DNA of 64,000 nt from Leadbetterella sp040829825 (GTDB lineage Bacteria; Bacteroidota; Bacteroidia; Cytophagales; Spirosomataceae). Positions within the stretch are counted from its first letter, which is position 1; the number at the start of each line of letters is the position of its first letter. Below are positions 9,201 through 16,700 of the stretch, piece after piece. Below the pieces are notes generated by a model. It saw only the letters and a program-made list of their open reading frames with translations. It was not told where the DNA came from and ran no database searches. The position numbers and the translations under genes are program-made. The stretch lies in assembly GCF_040829825.1 (NCBI RefSeq), contig NZ_JBFOLH010000013.1. One strand, 5' to 3'.

Positions 9201-10869
9201 AGACCTGGCCCAGCGTATACAGGACAACTGCGGAATCTGGAGCATCCGGGCCTCAAAAACGGAATTCAGCTGTGCAGAACTGGGAGAAAATAAGGTTATA
9301 CTCACCGTAGAAGACGTACAGGGCGGGATTACGGAAGCAGAAGCAACGGTGATCGTAAAAGACACCATTGCCCCCTTGCTGAAAGCAGCTCCCGTAACGC
9401 TGCAGCTGGACAACAGCGGAAAAGCGGTACTGAATGCCGGAGATGTGGATGCCGGAAGCACAGACAACTGCGGTCTGCCGGTACTGAGCCTGAGCCGCAG
9501 CGAATTCAGCTGCCGGGACCTCGGCGTGCAGGAGATCAGGCTGAAAGGGACCGATGGCAGTGGCAACGAAAGTGAAATAACAGTACAGGTAACCGTAAAA
9601 GATACTGTGGCCCCGGTGGTGCAGGTCATTGACGGCATCATAGAACTGGATGGAGAAGGCAAAGCCACCCTAGAGGCATCAGTGATCAATGACGGCAGCT
9701 ACGACAACTGCGGGATAACGGAGCTCAGCCTGTCTGAAAGCAGCTTCACGTGTGCAGACCTGGGCAAACGCCTGGTTACACTCACGGCCCGCGACGGGAG
9801 CGGCAACGAGGGCAGCGCACGCGCAGAAGTGCTGATCCGGGATCCGGAAGGTGTATGCCCGTGCTCGTACGGGGTGCTGGCCGAAGAGAAGATCGTGCTG
9901 AGGCACAATGAAATATATGCAGGGGGGATCGGGGCAAGCGGGAAGAAAGGAATGGTGAAGCTGAGAAACACGGTAGTCAACCGGGAGGGGACGTTTGTGA
10001 AGTCGGAGCAGACCCGTTTTGACAACGAGAGCGAGTCGTCGGTATACATGCGGGGCAAAGCACCTCAGCCGGAGGGCTTCCGGCGCAATGAACGCAAGGA
10101 TAAGAAAGCCGAAAAAATAAAGAAAGGAGAAAGCAGGACATTTGCGGCCGGTAACTACGGCAGGATCAAAGGGAAGAAAGACGCGAAGCTCGTCTTCAGC
10201 GGGGGCGATGTGAAGATCAGGAGCCTGAAAGTGAAGAAGGGCGGGCAGGTGAATTTCACGGCGGCTACGGTGCTGCTGGTCAGGAACGGGGTGAAGCTAA
10301 AGAAAGGCGTGGAGTTCAATAGAGAGAAGGAGAATGTGAGACTTTACGCCGGAGACGGGGTGAAGATAGGCGGAGGAACCGGGATAAAAGCCTATGTGCA
10401 CAGCCGGGGGCAGCTGAAAACCACTGGCCGCAAAGAGAAAGTGCTGGAGGGCTTCTTTGCAGCACAAAAGATCAAAGGCGGCCGGAATACGGAGTGGTCG
10501 GGTGGCGGACTGCTGTGCACAGCCGGAGATGACCGGGCGCTCCTGGCCACCGAAAAAAGCAGGAAAACCCAAGCGGCTTCAGCAGAGGCCGTGCCCGATA
10601 CCGTGGTAGCACAGGGCGGGAAGCTGAGGGTGAAGCTCTGGCCTAACCCGGTGAGCACGCGTTTGCATGCAGAAATAGGAGGGGAGACATCAGGCGGCCG
10701 GGTAGTGCTGGTAGACCTGCGGGGGAATGTGCTTTGGCAGGCAAGCTACAAAGGCAGGGAGCAGGCAGTGGAGCTGGAAACAGAGCAGCTGCAACCGGGG
10801 CTGTATGTGCTGCGGGTAGAATCGGGCAGTGAGGCGGTCACCCTGAGAGTAGTGAAGAAGAAACCGTAG
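3271..10869 (+). CDS. Giant T9SS-secreted leucine-rich/HYR-repeat surface protein
   Basis: About 2532 residues. A signal peptide (MKKNLYFSLLVFFSLFYSLRAEGQ) is followed by five leucine-rich 'receptor L domain' modules, starting near residues 24, 258, 609, 880 and 1031 and running to about 1540. Each opens with C..G...F.SQAEVDAF...Y.HC and closes with LS.CNL.NICAYL...R.ISGN.G.C. Then come two SprB-like units of about 85 residues, a PKD-like unit, four HYR-type units (DAGSYDNC..), a Gly/Lys-rich beta-helix-like module (about 2195-2413) and a type A T9SS sorting domain (LWPNPVSTRLHAEI...GLYVLRVESG). ATGs at 3265 and 3271 are both in frame; 3271 is preferred because GGAG sits six bases upstream. 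Export to and anchoring on the cell surface is known for this sorting domain; adhesion or substrate binding is inferred. The last half is paralogous to the protein at 13727. Confidence 0.88.
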   Translation: MKKNLYFSLLVFFSLFYSLRAEGQCSVGNVYLTTQAQVDSFHLAHPQCSVLPYSLEIHGDNITNLDSLAFLTAIGEDLLIDASKLRNIDGLSGLQSVGRRLTIYDTELHDLNGLSGLKEIKSHLTLSYMNYLQNVDGLANLKSVGFREPSWFDEPPSGYLLIYDMSVLQNLNGLAGVEKIDGALQIFNNPQLTSIEGLKNINQGTITNGLRIENNGALSVCNLSNICTYLSQGKPRTISGNLGACASALAVSQACSGTGCPATVNFFSQAEVDAFGATYAHCTTISGSVGVFGADIVNLNGLAGIQYIGGGLQIGADGYPNPLLQNISGLSNVKTVGGGLLVYDNALLENIDALSGIQNAAMVTVIKNPKLKNINGLSGLSGTLPGGVSLRLNPVLENINGLSGLQRIASIEIDSNVVLQNLDGLSHLHTLDNNLYIRKNNALQNLNGLSALRSIASHLEISHNPQLQNLSGLSSLNSIGGDLLIEKNPLIQNLDGLSALQSLGGYLNVSSNDQLQNLNGLQGLPAIGGYLYIADNPLLNSIQGLENINPASITSSSFKSGLYIQNNGTLSLCNLSNICTYLSGTGPRAISGNTGDCINAQVVSAICFPGCPPNVTLNSQQEVIDFAAAYPGCGTVSGNLRISGATDLSALSFLQHIGGDLYISVNNPGLLNLDGLSGILDVGRDLTVSGTGGVSALTNINGLSGVKSVGGKLYIGGNPSLQSLGGLSALQTVGGSLTVQANGFNDLTGLSALQSVGEDLVVSFERLERLNGLPALKSVGRNLSINYNNNLKNLDGLLAIEHVGGQLLIYNNTTLQDISGISNVDLSAISLLAIKDNASLSSCSVAHICDYLVSDKPRSIEGNNGDCTDEPAALNDCSGTCPKGPMLTITSQAQINSFKSNYPGCSTLPGSLMISGPDITNLAGLSDLKTVNGALVISSNPLLEGLEGLAGIEKIKGQLGVADNARLTSIDGLKNIDPLTIAFLKVTGNGTLSVCGLANLCAYLAAGRQRDISGNLAGCSTAADFGCSYESCPTGDITFNTQSQIASFEQKYSHCSILQGSVYIQGSGITDLSLLSFVQKIEGNLVIGGPGSLATSNMTSLQGLHNVRDIGGLVSIHLNVKLQSLDGLNGLRHVGGSFSVSNNDALQSLNSLPALETVGGSFNVSNNKGLLHINGLGGLQEIGGNLMIGSNALLQDISGFSSLKKTGAQDSYGLGISNNPELVHINGLSSVEVIGNNTDSYGANVLISNNPKLQNLDGLSSLHTINDGALSVISNPLLQNLDGLSNLRGTVRRSHYGDALFINGNAGLKNIDALKQAKFAGGIYITNNASLENVDGLASVENIAGDLNGGLSIVGNASLKNLDGLSGLRGVQLSLILQDNTALQNLNGLGSLQSVGGRFDIRNSPLLQNLNGLSSLGRIGQGLTISDNTGLQNLDGLAGLSDFSGALSIERNPSLSSIQGIANIPPESITYTYYLDFDASENFVFFFGLSLKDNGVLSICNLPNICAYLALPGATYPRSISGNLGACATESAVVAACTTAQVTLTPGTGINPTVCRGKDGSIGFSSTLPAGIYTLSFRIDSKDTTATVNINANGAFSLTGLRKGIYSNFSIATEEGTVSAIGSRTLTDPVSDAFTVGTKTDPTGCAGHDGSIAFTTTLAADSYLISFKKGRKDTTATITVSTGAFALTGLSASVYSGFSITSGGCDHTLSTVVTLQGPVTAGGAILADGPTEFCSGSGVKLTAPEGMAYEWSTEAQTRSIQATEGGIYKVKVTSSQGCVSESQITLTQKDCNVPPMAVCKPVVVLVVKDDCYAILRTEDLDAGSYDNDGDWFNRSIDINPALRVGSYTARMTVVDTHGASTTCASQVYVVDHSAPVVRARGLTLELDEQGRANITVADVDAGSYDNCGPLQLSLNRTEFDCRDLGHLQVILTGTDGSGNVSTALADIHVVDNRPPVVITKTLEIVLDENGKAVLKAEDLAQRIQDNCGIWSIRASKTEFSCAELGENKVILTVEDVQGGITEAEATVIVKDTIAPLLKAAPVTLQLDNSGKAVLNAGDVDAGSTDNCGLPVLSLSRSEFSCRDLGVQEIRLKGTDGSGNESEITVQVTVKDTVAPVVQVIDGIIELDGEGKATLEASVINDGSYDNCGITELSLSESSFTCADLGKRLVTLTARDGSGNEGSARAEVLIRDPEGVCPCSYGVLAEEKIVLRHNEIYAGGIGASGKKGMVKLRNTVVNREGTFVKSEQTRFDNESESSVYMRGKAPQPEGFRRNERKDKKAEKIKKGESRTFAAGNYGRIKGKKDAKLVFSGGDVKIRSLKVKKGGQVNFTAATVLLVRNGVKLKKGVEFNREKENVRLYAGDGVKIGGGTGIKAYVHSRGQLKTTGRKEKVLEGFFAAQKIKGGRNTEWSGGGLLCTAGDDRALLATEKSRKTQAASAEAVPDTVVAQGGKLRVKLWPNPVSTRLHAEIGGETSGGRVVLVDLRGNVLWQASYKGREQAVELETEQLQPGLYVLRVESGSEAVTLRVVKKKP

Positions 10870-10875
10870 AGGGTT

Positions 10876-11535
10876 TTATACCAGCCCTTTGGCATAGGCA
10901 ATCTTAACCGCCTGGGTGCGGTTGCTTACGTGCAGCTTCTGGTAAATGCTGATGCAATGCTTCTTGACGGTATTGGGGCTGATAAACAGCTTGTCTGCAA
11001 TCTCCTTGTATTCAAAGCCCCCGGCCAGCAGCTCCAGGATCTCCTTTTCCCGCTGGCTGAGCCGGAAAATATCGGGTTGCTCCGTTTTTTGGGCCGGGTC
11101 CTTGGTCTGGAGCATCTGCAATATCTTGTAGGCAATGCTGGGAGAAATGGGCCCCGCACCGCTCTCCCACAGGCTGAGCAGCATTTCTGCCAGTACCTCA
11201 CCGCTTTCTTCCTTCAGAAGATAGCCGCTGGCTCCTGCCTTGATGGCCTGGAAGATTTTCTCTTCGTCATCAAAAACAGTAAGCACCACAAACCGGATGC
11301 CCGGGTACAGCGATGACGCCGTAGCAATGGCCGCCACGCCGTTGATATGGGGCATTTCAAGGTCCATGAGCACAATATGCGGCAGGTCGTCCGGGTGAAT
11401 GGCCTGTATTTTGTCGAGGAAAGCGCTCCCGTCTTCCGCTTCGAGAACAACCGAGAAAAAAGGATTTACCGCCAGTTTCTCCATAACCATCCGCCGGTTT
11501 CTCAGTTTGTCGTCTACAATTGCTATACGTATCAT
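10876..11535 (-). CDS. NarL/LuxR-type response regulator
   Basis: 219 residues: an N-terminal receiver domain with the acidic pair D8-D9, phosphoacceptor D58 (IVLMDLEMP), the switch threonine (VVLTVFDD) and the lysine in GYLLKE. A GerE/LuxR helix-turn-helix follows (LSQREKEILELLAGGFEYKEIADKLFISPNTVKKH). It ends 6 bp from the convergent stop of the giant gene at 3271-10869 and lies directly downstream of the histidine kinase gene (75-bp gap), the usual partner order. A copy of the 23-bp box found upstream of both giant genes lies in that gap, suggesting autoregulation. Control of the two surface proteins is inferred from position and box, not shown. Confidence 0.92.
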   Translation of the reverse strand: MIRIAIVDDKLRNRRMVMEKLAVNPFFSVVLEAEDGSAFLDKIQAIHPDDLPHIVLMDLEMPHINGVAAIATASSLYPGIRFVVLTVFDDEEKIFQAIKAGASGYLLKEESGEVLAEMLLSLWESGAGPISPSIAYKILQMLQTKDPAQKTEQPDIFRLSQREKEILELLAGGFEYKEIADKLFISPNTVKKHCISIYQKLHVSNRTQAVKIAYAKGLV

Positions 11536-11554
11536 GGCTTTGGGTTTTCAATAC

Positions 11555-11605
11555 TAAAATTGACGTATTCCAACAGGTTTGTCAATACTCCTTTTGGATA
11601 ATTTT
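11555..11605 (-). promoter_or_regulatory. Shared 23-bp box, copy 3, upstream of the response regulator
   Basis: On the minus strand 11605-11583 reads with the core TATCCAAAAGGAGTATTG, matching copies 1 and 2 at about 20 of 23 positions. At the same 20-bp spacing lies CAATTTTA (11562-11555), a weaker -7 match than in copies 1 and 2. TAGTATTG a few bases later is an alternative. The box ends 48 bp upstream of the response-regulator ATG. Confidence 0.5.
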
Positions 11606-11610
11606 TGAAC

Positions 11611-13548
11611 TCATTCCAGCGGGATTTCCACCATTACCTGCGTACCTTCTCCGCTAATCAGGCCAAAACGGAACCCCGAGGTCTCCGACCGCTGCCGCAT
11701 ATGGGTCAGCCCGTAGCTTTCTCCTTCCATCTGTTCCGGTGAAAATCCCGTTCCGTTGTCGGTCACGTACAGGCGCCAGCACGAAACGTCCGGCTCCGAT
11801 ACAATCCTGATAACGGTTCCCCGGCTATGCCGTGCGGCATTGTTCACGGCTTCCTGCACGATCATCAGGATATTCAGGGCTTTGGCAGAAGGCAGGAGCA
11901 GCCCGGTCGGGGGAGTTCCGCTGATTTCAAACCGGATGTCGGTATACGTTCTTTTCATCCGGGTAATAAAATTCAGGATCCTCAGCCAGACATTCTCGGC
12001 CGAAACATCCGCAGACTTCAGTGCCCATAACGTTTCCCTCAAAAAGAAGAGCATATCTTTGGCCGAATCGTTCAGGTGGCTGATCAGCCCGGCATCGGCA
12101 TCAGCCCGGAGCTGCTCGGCCGTATGGAGGATCACGTTGGCCTGCACACCCAGGTGGTCGTGCAGGTCGGCGGCCAGGCGTTTCCTTTCGTTTTCTTCTG
12201 CCTCTTTCACGGCCAGCTCGGCCTTCCGCTTTTCTTCTTCCTGCACGTAACGCAGCTCCAGCTTCCGGTTTTTCTTATAACCGTTGAACCAGATTCCCGC
12301 TGATATGGCCAGGAAGGCCGCCGTAATCAGTATGCTGTAAAACTGGAAGTTCTTCTTATGCAGCGAAGCCTCTTTCCGGGCCAGCTCGATCTCCTGCTTC
12401 TGCAGGTTGTATACGGCATCCAGCTTTTCAATTTCCCCGTCGAGGTTTTGCAGGTAAAGCGAGTCTTTCACTTTCAGCAGCTGCCTGAGCGTGGCGGCCA
12501 GTGCCTGCTGGTCACCGGCCGCCTCATAATTCTGGCAGAGCGCCTTGTAGGCCAGCGTGGAAACCGAAAATCCCAGCTTTCGCTCCCGGCATACCGCCAG
12601 GGCTTCCCGGCAAACCTCAATGCCTTTGCCGGGCTGGCCGGTAGTGGCATAAAAGGTGCCCAGAACGGTCAGGTCAGACACAATGAAAATGGGCTCATTG
12701 CTGATTTTCCTTATCTCCACTCCCTTTTTCAGATAATACTCCGCTTTTTCGGGGTCGTTCAGGTAGCTGTAATAATACCCCATAAGAATGAGCGACTGGC
12801 AGTAAAACAGGAGGATATCGTTCTCACGGGCCATGTCCAGCGCCCGGGTGGCACACTGTATGCAGGAGTCGGCATAGGCTTTGTCGTGTGCCCGTTCATA
12901 CAGGTGAATATACGCAATAGCCTTATTCGACAGCGACCTGACGTAGGCGCTTTTCTCTTCTATGCTTTGCGGGTTCCGGTTCAGGGCCAGTGAGCGGTCG
13001 GCCCATTCGATCTCCTTTTCAAAATGCTCCATGCCCCCGTAAGCTACCGCAATCTCGTTCAGGATATCCATTCTTGAAGAAGCATCTTTCACCTCCTGGA
13101 GCAGTTCATACATGCTTTTCAGGCTGAGATTGGGCCGGGTTTTCTTATACAGGTTATTGGCATACGTGATTCTCAATCGGATATACTGGGGGCGGTACCG
13201 GCTGTTTTCCTTCAGGAGGTCAAGGAAAGGCTGGATAAACTTCTCGCAGCTGTCGAGCTGCCCGCGAGCCATCAGGCCCCATGCATAAAAATTGCAGGCC
13301 TCATAGTAAGCCGGACGGTTGTTGATTTTCCCGGCCAGTTCCATGGCTTGAGCAGAATAAGTGCAGAGGGTATCACCGCTGAGCGAATACTTTTCCCGGC
13401 ATAGCCCCAGTAAAGCTTCCAGGCGTTCTTTCTGCGAAGCAGGCGGCAAAGCATGCAGGCGTGCTTTGTAACGATCTATCCGTGCCGTCTGTGAAAACAG
13501 CGGCCCACAGGCAGAAAGAAGCAGGAGCAGAAAAGCAGCTCTGGCCAT
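11611..13548 (-). CDS. TPR sensor histidine kinase (HisKA_3)
   Basis: 645 residues. The N-terminus (MARAAFLLLLLSACGPLFSQ) is a signal sequence with a possible lipobox (LSAC). TPR-like helical repeats span roughly 25-360, then a coiled coil, one membrane helix (about 403-423), a second coiled coil, the HisKA_3 box with phosphoacceptor H463 (AADLHDHLG) and a HATPase_c domain (N-box QEAVNNAARHS, G1 DNGTGF, G2 YGLTHM). This is the usual Bacteroidota TPR kinase that pairs with NarL-type regulators. Here the regulator is the next gene downstream. The periplasmic TPR part is the presumed sensor; the signal is unknown. It is transcribed divergently from the giant gene at 13727, with about 180 bp between the starts. 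Confidence 0.92.
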   Translation of the reverse strand: MARAAFLLLLLSACGPLFSQTARIDRYKARLHALPPASQKERLEALLGLCREKYSLSGDTLCTYSAQAMELAGKINNRPAYYEACNFYAWGLMARGQLDSCEKFIQPFLDLLKENSRYRPQYIRLRITYANNLYKKTRPNLSLKSMYELLQEVKDASSRMDILNEIAVAYGGMEHFEKEIEWADRSLALNRNPQSIEEKSAYVRSLSNKAIAYIHLYERAHDKAYADSCIQCATRALDMARENDILLFYCQSLILMGYYYSYLNDPEKAEYYLKKGVEIRKISNEPIFIVSDLTVLGTFYATTGQPGKGIEVCREALAVCRERKLGFSVSTLAYKALCQNYEAAGDQQALAATLRQLLKVKDSLYLQNLDGEIEKLDAVYNLQKQEIELARKEASLHKKNFQFYSILITAAFLAISAGIWFNGYKKNRKLELRYVQEEEKRKAELAVKEAEENERKRLAADLHDHLGVQANVILHTAEQLRADADAGLISHLNDSAKDMLFFLRETLWALKSADVSAENVWLRILNFITRMKRTYTDIRFEISGTPPTGLLLPSAKALNILMIVQEAVNNAARHSRGTVIRIVSEPDVSCWRLYVTDNGTGFSPEQMEGESYGLTHMRQRSETSGFRFGLISGEGTQVMVEIPLE

Positions 13549-13635
13549 GGCAGGTTTCTTAATACACCTGCTAAGATAAACATATACCCCGTATAAATGA
13601 GGGGTTTAGCTGTAAATTAATATCCCTTGTCCCTC

Positions 13636-13686
13636 AAAACTATCCATATGGAGTATTGCCCGCGATTTCAATAAACATGACTTTTG
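13636..13686 (+). promoter_or_regulatory. Shared 23-bp box and putative promoter, copy 2
   Basis: The box 13636-13658 has the core TATCCATATGGAGTATTG with a perfect ten-base palindrome TCCATATGGA. The terminal TTG (13656-13658) is followed after exactly 20 bp by GACTTTTG (13679-13686), the same spacing as copy 1. It lies 91 bp before the ATG of the second giant gene, between it and the divergent kinase gene. Confidence 0.6.
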
Positions 13687-13726
13687 AAGGCAAATAAGAA
13701 GAATCAGCTTTTAAACCGGTATAGTC

Positions 13727-16700
13727 ATGCATAAACAAGTACTCCTGTTTTTTTTCTGTTTACTGTCAGGCATTACAGGCCATGCGCAGGAGCTCCACCC
13801 CGATTGGATCCGGCAGTTCGGCAGCAGCGGTACCAGCCAGTCGCGCCAGCAGATCGTGGTCAGCGGAAACTACCTGTACTCGGTAGTTTTGTTTTACAAT
13901 ACCGTAGACTTTGGCGGGCAAAGCTTTACCAGCAACGGCAAAGCCGATATGGCCATCTCCAAATTTGACCTTTCCGGAAACCCGGTCTGGACAAAGACCA
14001 TCGGCGGGGAAGAAGAAGATTACGTGGAAGGTATAACGGTTGATGCCTCGGGCAATGTATATGTGACCGGGTCTTTCCGGAGAACGGTAGATTTTGATCC
14101 CGGACCCGCCGTCAATAACCTCACGGCAACAGGTGCGCTCAGCTACCCCCAGAGTACAGATGAAGATATCTTTGTGCTGAAGCTCTCGCCTGACGGCGAT
14201 TTCCGCTGGGTAAAGTCAATGGGCTCCGTTCTGGCCGATAACGGGTACTTTATTAAGGCGCAGGGAAATTTTGTATATGTGACCGGGTCTTTCCGCGGAG
14301 AAGTAAATTTTGGTACAGGGAGCCCGGACGGCATCCTGACCGCTGATGGCGGCACACCCCCCAATACTTCCTCCGATATTTTTGTGGCTAAATTTGACCT
14401 GGCGGGCAATTGCATCTGGGCCCGGCGCATGGGCGGCCCCGGCAGTGATCAGCCCTACTCGCTGGATGTGGATGAGCAGGGAAACACATACACCACAGGC
14501 ACCTTCACCCAAACGGCCAGCTTTGGCAGCGATCAGCTGACCAGCCTGGCCAGCACCGATATCTTTATTACCCGGCTGGATGCAACCGGAAATTTTGTCT
14601 GGACCCGGGGTATACACGGCAGCTCGTTCAATGACTTCGGCACATCTGTGGTGCTTGACGGCGCCGGTAACCTGGTCGTGACCGGTTATTTTGAAGGAGA
14701 TGTAGATTTTGATCCTTCACCGGGAGGTGTTTTTATGATCGAAGGGAAAGGATATTGGGATGTATTTGTACTAAAATTAACCACAGACGGTAGCTTTGTC
14801 TGGGCCCGGTCAATGGCCGGGACAGGCAATACCGACGAAGAAGCCACCTGCGCTGCAATTGACGGCTCAGGCAACATCTATATTACCGGGCGGTTTGAAA
14901 ATGCCATTGACCTCGATCCCGGTCCGGCACAAGCCCTGTTTACCACCCGTGGCGGCAGAGATATCTTTATGGTAAAGCTAAGCCCGGATGGCGACTACCA
15001 ATGGGGGAAAACCATAGGCGGCCCGGGCAGTGATTATGCTTCCTCTATAGCGGTTAATAACGATAAAGTATACCTCACCGGTGGTTTTACCCAAACAGCT
15101 GACTTTGACCCCGAGGCTACCGAGCTGAGCCGCCAGGCTACAGGTACGGTCGATACTTACATTGTAGCCTATTCCCAGCAGGGTACCCCCCAACCGACGC
15201 AATGCCCCGCAGATGTTACTTTTAACAATCCGGGAGAGGTGGCGGCATTTGTAAGCACCTACAGCCACTGTACCGGCATCACCGGGAATGTGACCGTTCA
15301 GGGAACGGTGGAAAACCTTAGCGGCCTCACCTTCCTGGAAAGCATTGGCGGAGACCTCCGGTTCAACAATGCAGCCGGCTTGCAGGATATCAGCGGTTTG
15401 TCAGGGCTGAAAACAATAGGAAAAGAGCTTTATATAGGAAACAATCCCTTATTGCAGAATCTTGACGCGCTTTCAGCGGTAACCAGTATAGGAGAAGAAA
15501 TTAATATGGTGAATAATACGGGTCTGACCTCGATAGAAGGCCTTAAAAATGCCGATCTGAGCGGGGTAAGCTACCTGTACATCCAGGATAACGGAGCGCT
15601 GTCTGTCTGTAATCTTGCCAATATATGCGCCTACCTGGCTACGAACAGGCAACGCAGCATCTCCGGCAACCTGGGCAACTGTGCTACAGAAGCAGCAGTG
15701 CAGGCAGCATGCAACCCCGGCGGCTTTACCCTCACGCTGGCTGAAGCGACCGGGCCTCAGACCTGTGACGGGACCACCGGGGCGATCACCTTTATAACGA
15801 CCCTGCCCGACCAAAATTATACACTTAGCTTTAAAAGGAACTCCACCGATACCTCTGCTACCGTTACGGCGTCAAACGGTACGTTTATCCTGGGAGGATT
15901 GAGAACCGGCACCTACAGCAATTTTTCCATAACCTATGCCAATACGGCTATAGTGGCTGCCGGCCAGCGGGTACTGACCGGCCCTGTTACTCCGGGTAAT
16001 CCTGTTGTGGCCGACGGTCCGCTGGAATTCTGCGAAGGGGAATCCGTGAAGCTCACAGCGCCCGAAGGCGAAAGCTATGACTGGAGCACCGGTGCGCAGA
16101 CACGCAGCATCCAGGCTACCGCAGGCGGGATATACAACGTAAAAGTACGCTCTGCGCAGGGCTGTGTGAGCGAATCACAGATCACGCTGACTACCAAAGA
16201 ATGCAACGTGCCACCCATGGCGGTATGTAAGCCCGTGGTGGTGCTGGTAGCCAAAGACGACTGCTATGCCATTTTAAGAACAGAAGACCTGGATGCGGGC
16301 TCCTACGATACCAATAACGACTGGTTTAACCGCAGCATCGACATCAACCCGGCCCTGCGGGTAGGTACCTACACGGCCATCATGACGGTAGTGGATACCC
16401 ACGGGGCCTCTGCCTCCTGCACCAGCCAGGTACACGTGGTAGACCACAGCATACCGGTAGTGAAAGCCAGGGGGCTCACCCTGGAGCTCAATGAGCAGGG
16501 GCGGGCCGTCATCGCGGTGGCCGACGTAGACGCGGGCTCCTACGACAACTGCGGCCCGCTACAGCTGAGCCTCAACCGTACGGAATTTGACTGCCGTGAC
16601 CTGGGCCACCTGCAGGTGATCCTGACCGGAACAGACGCCTCGGGGAATACCTCTACAGCACTGGCAGACATCCACGTAGTTGACAACCGTCCGCCGGCCA

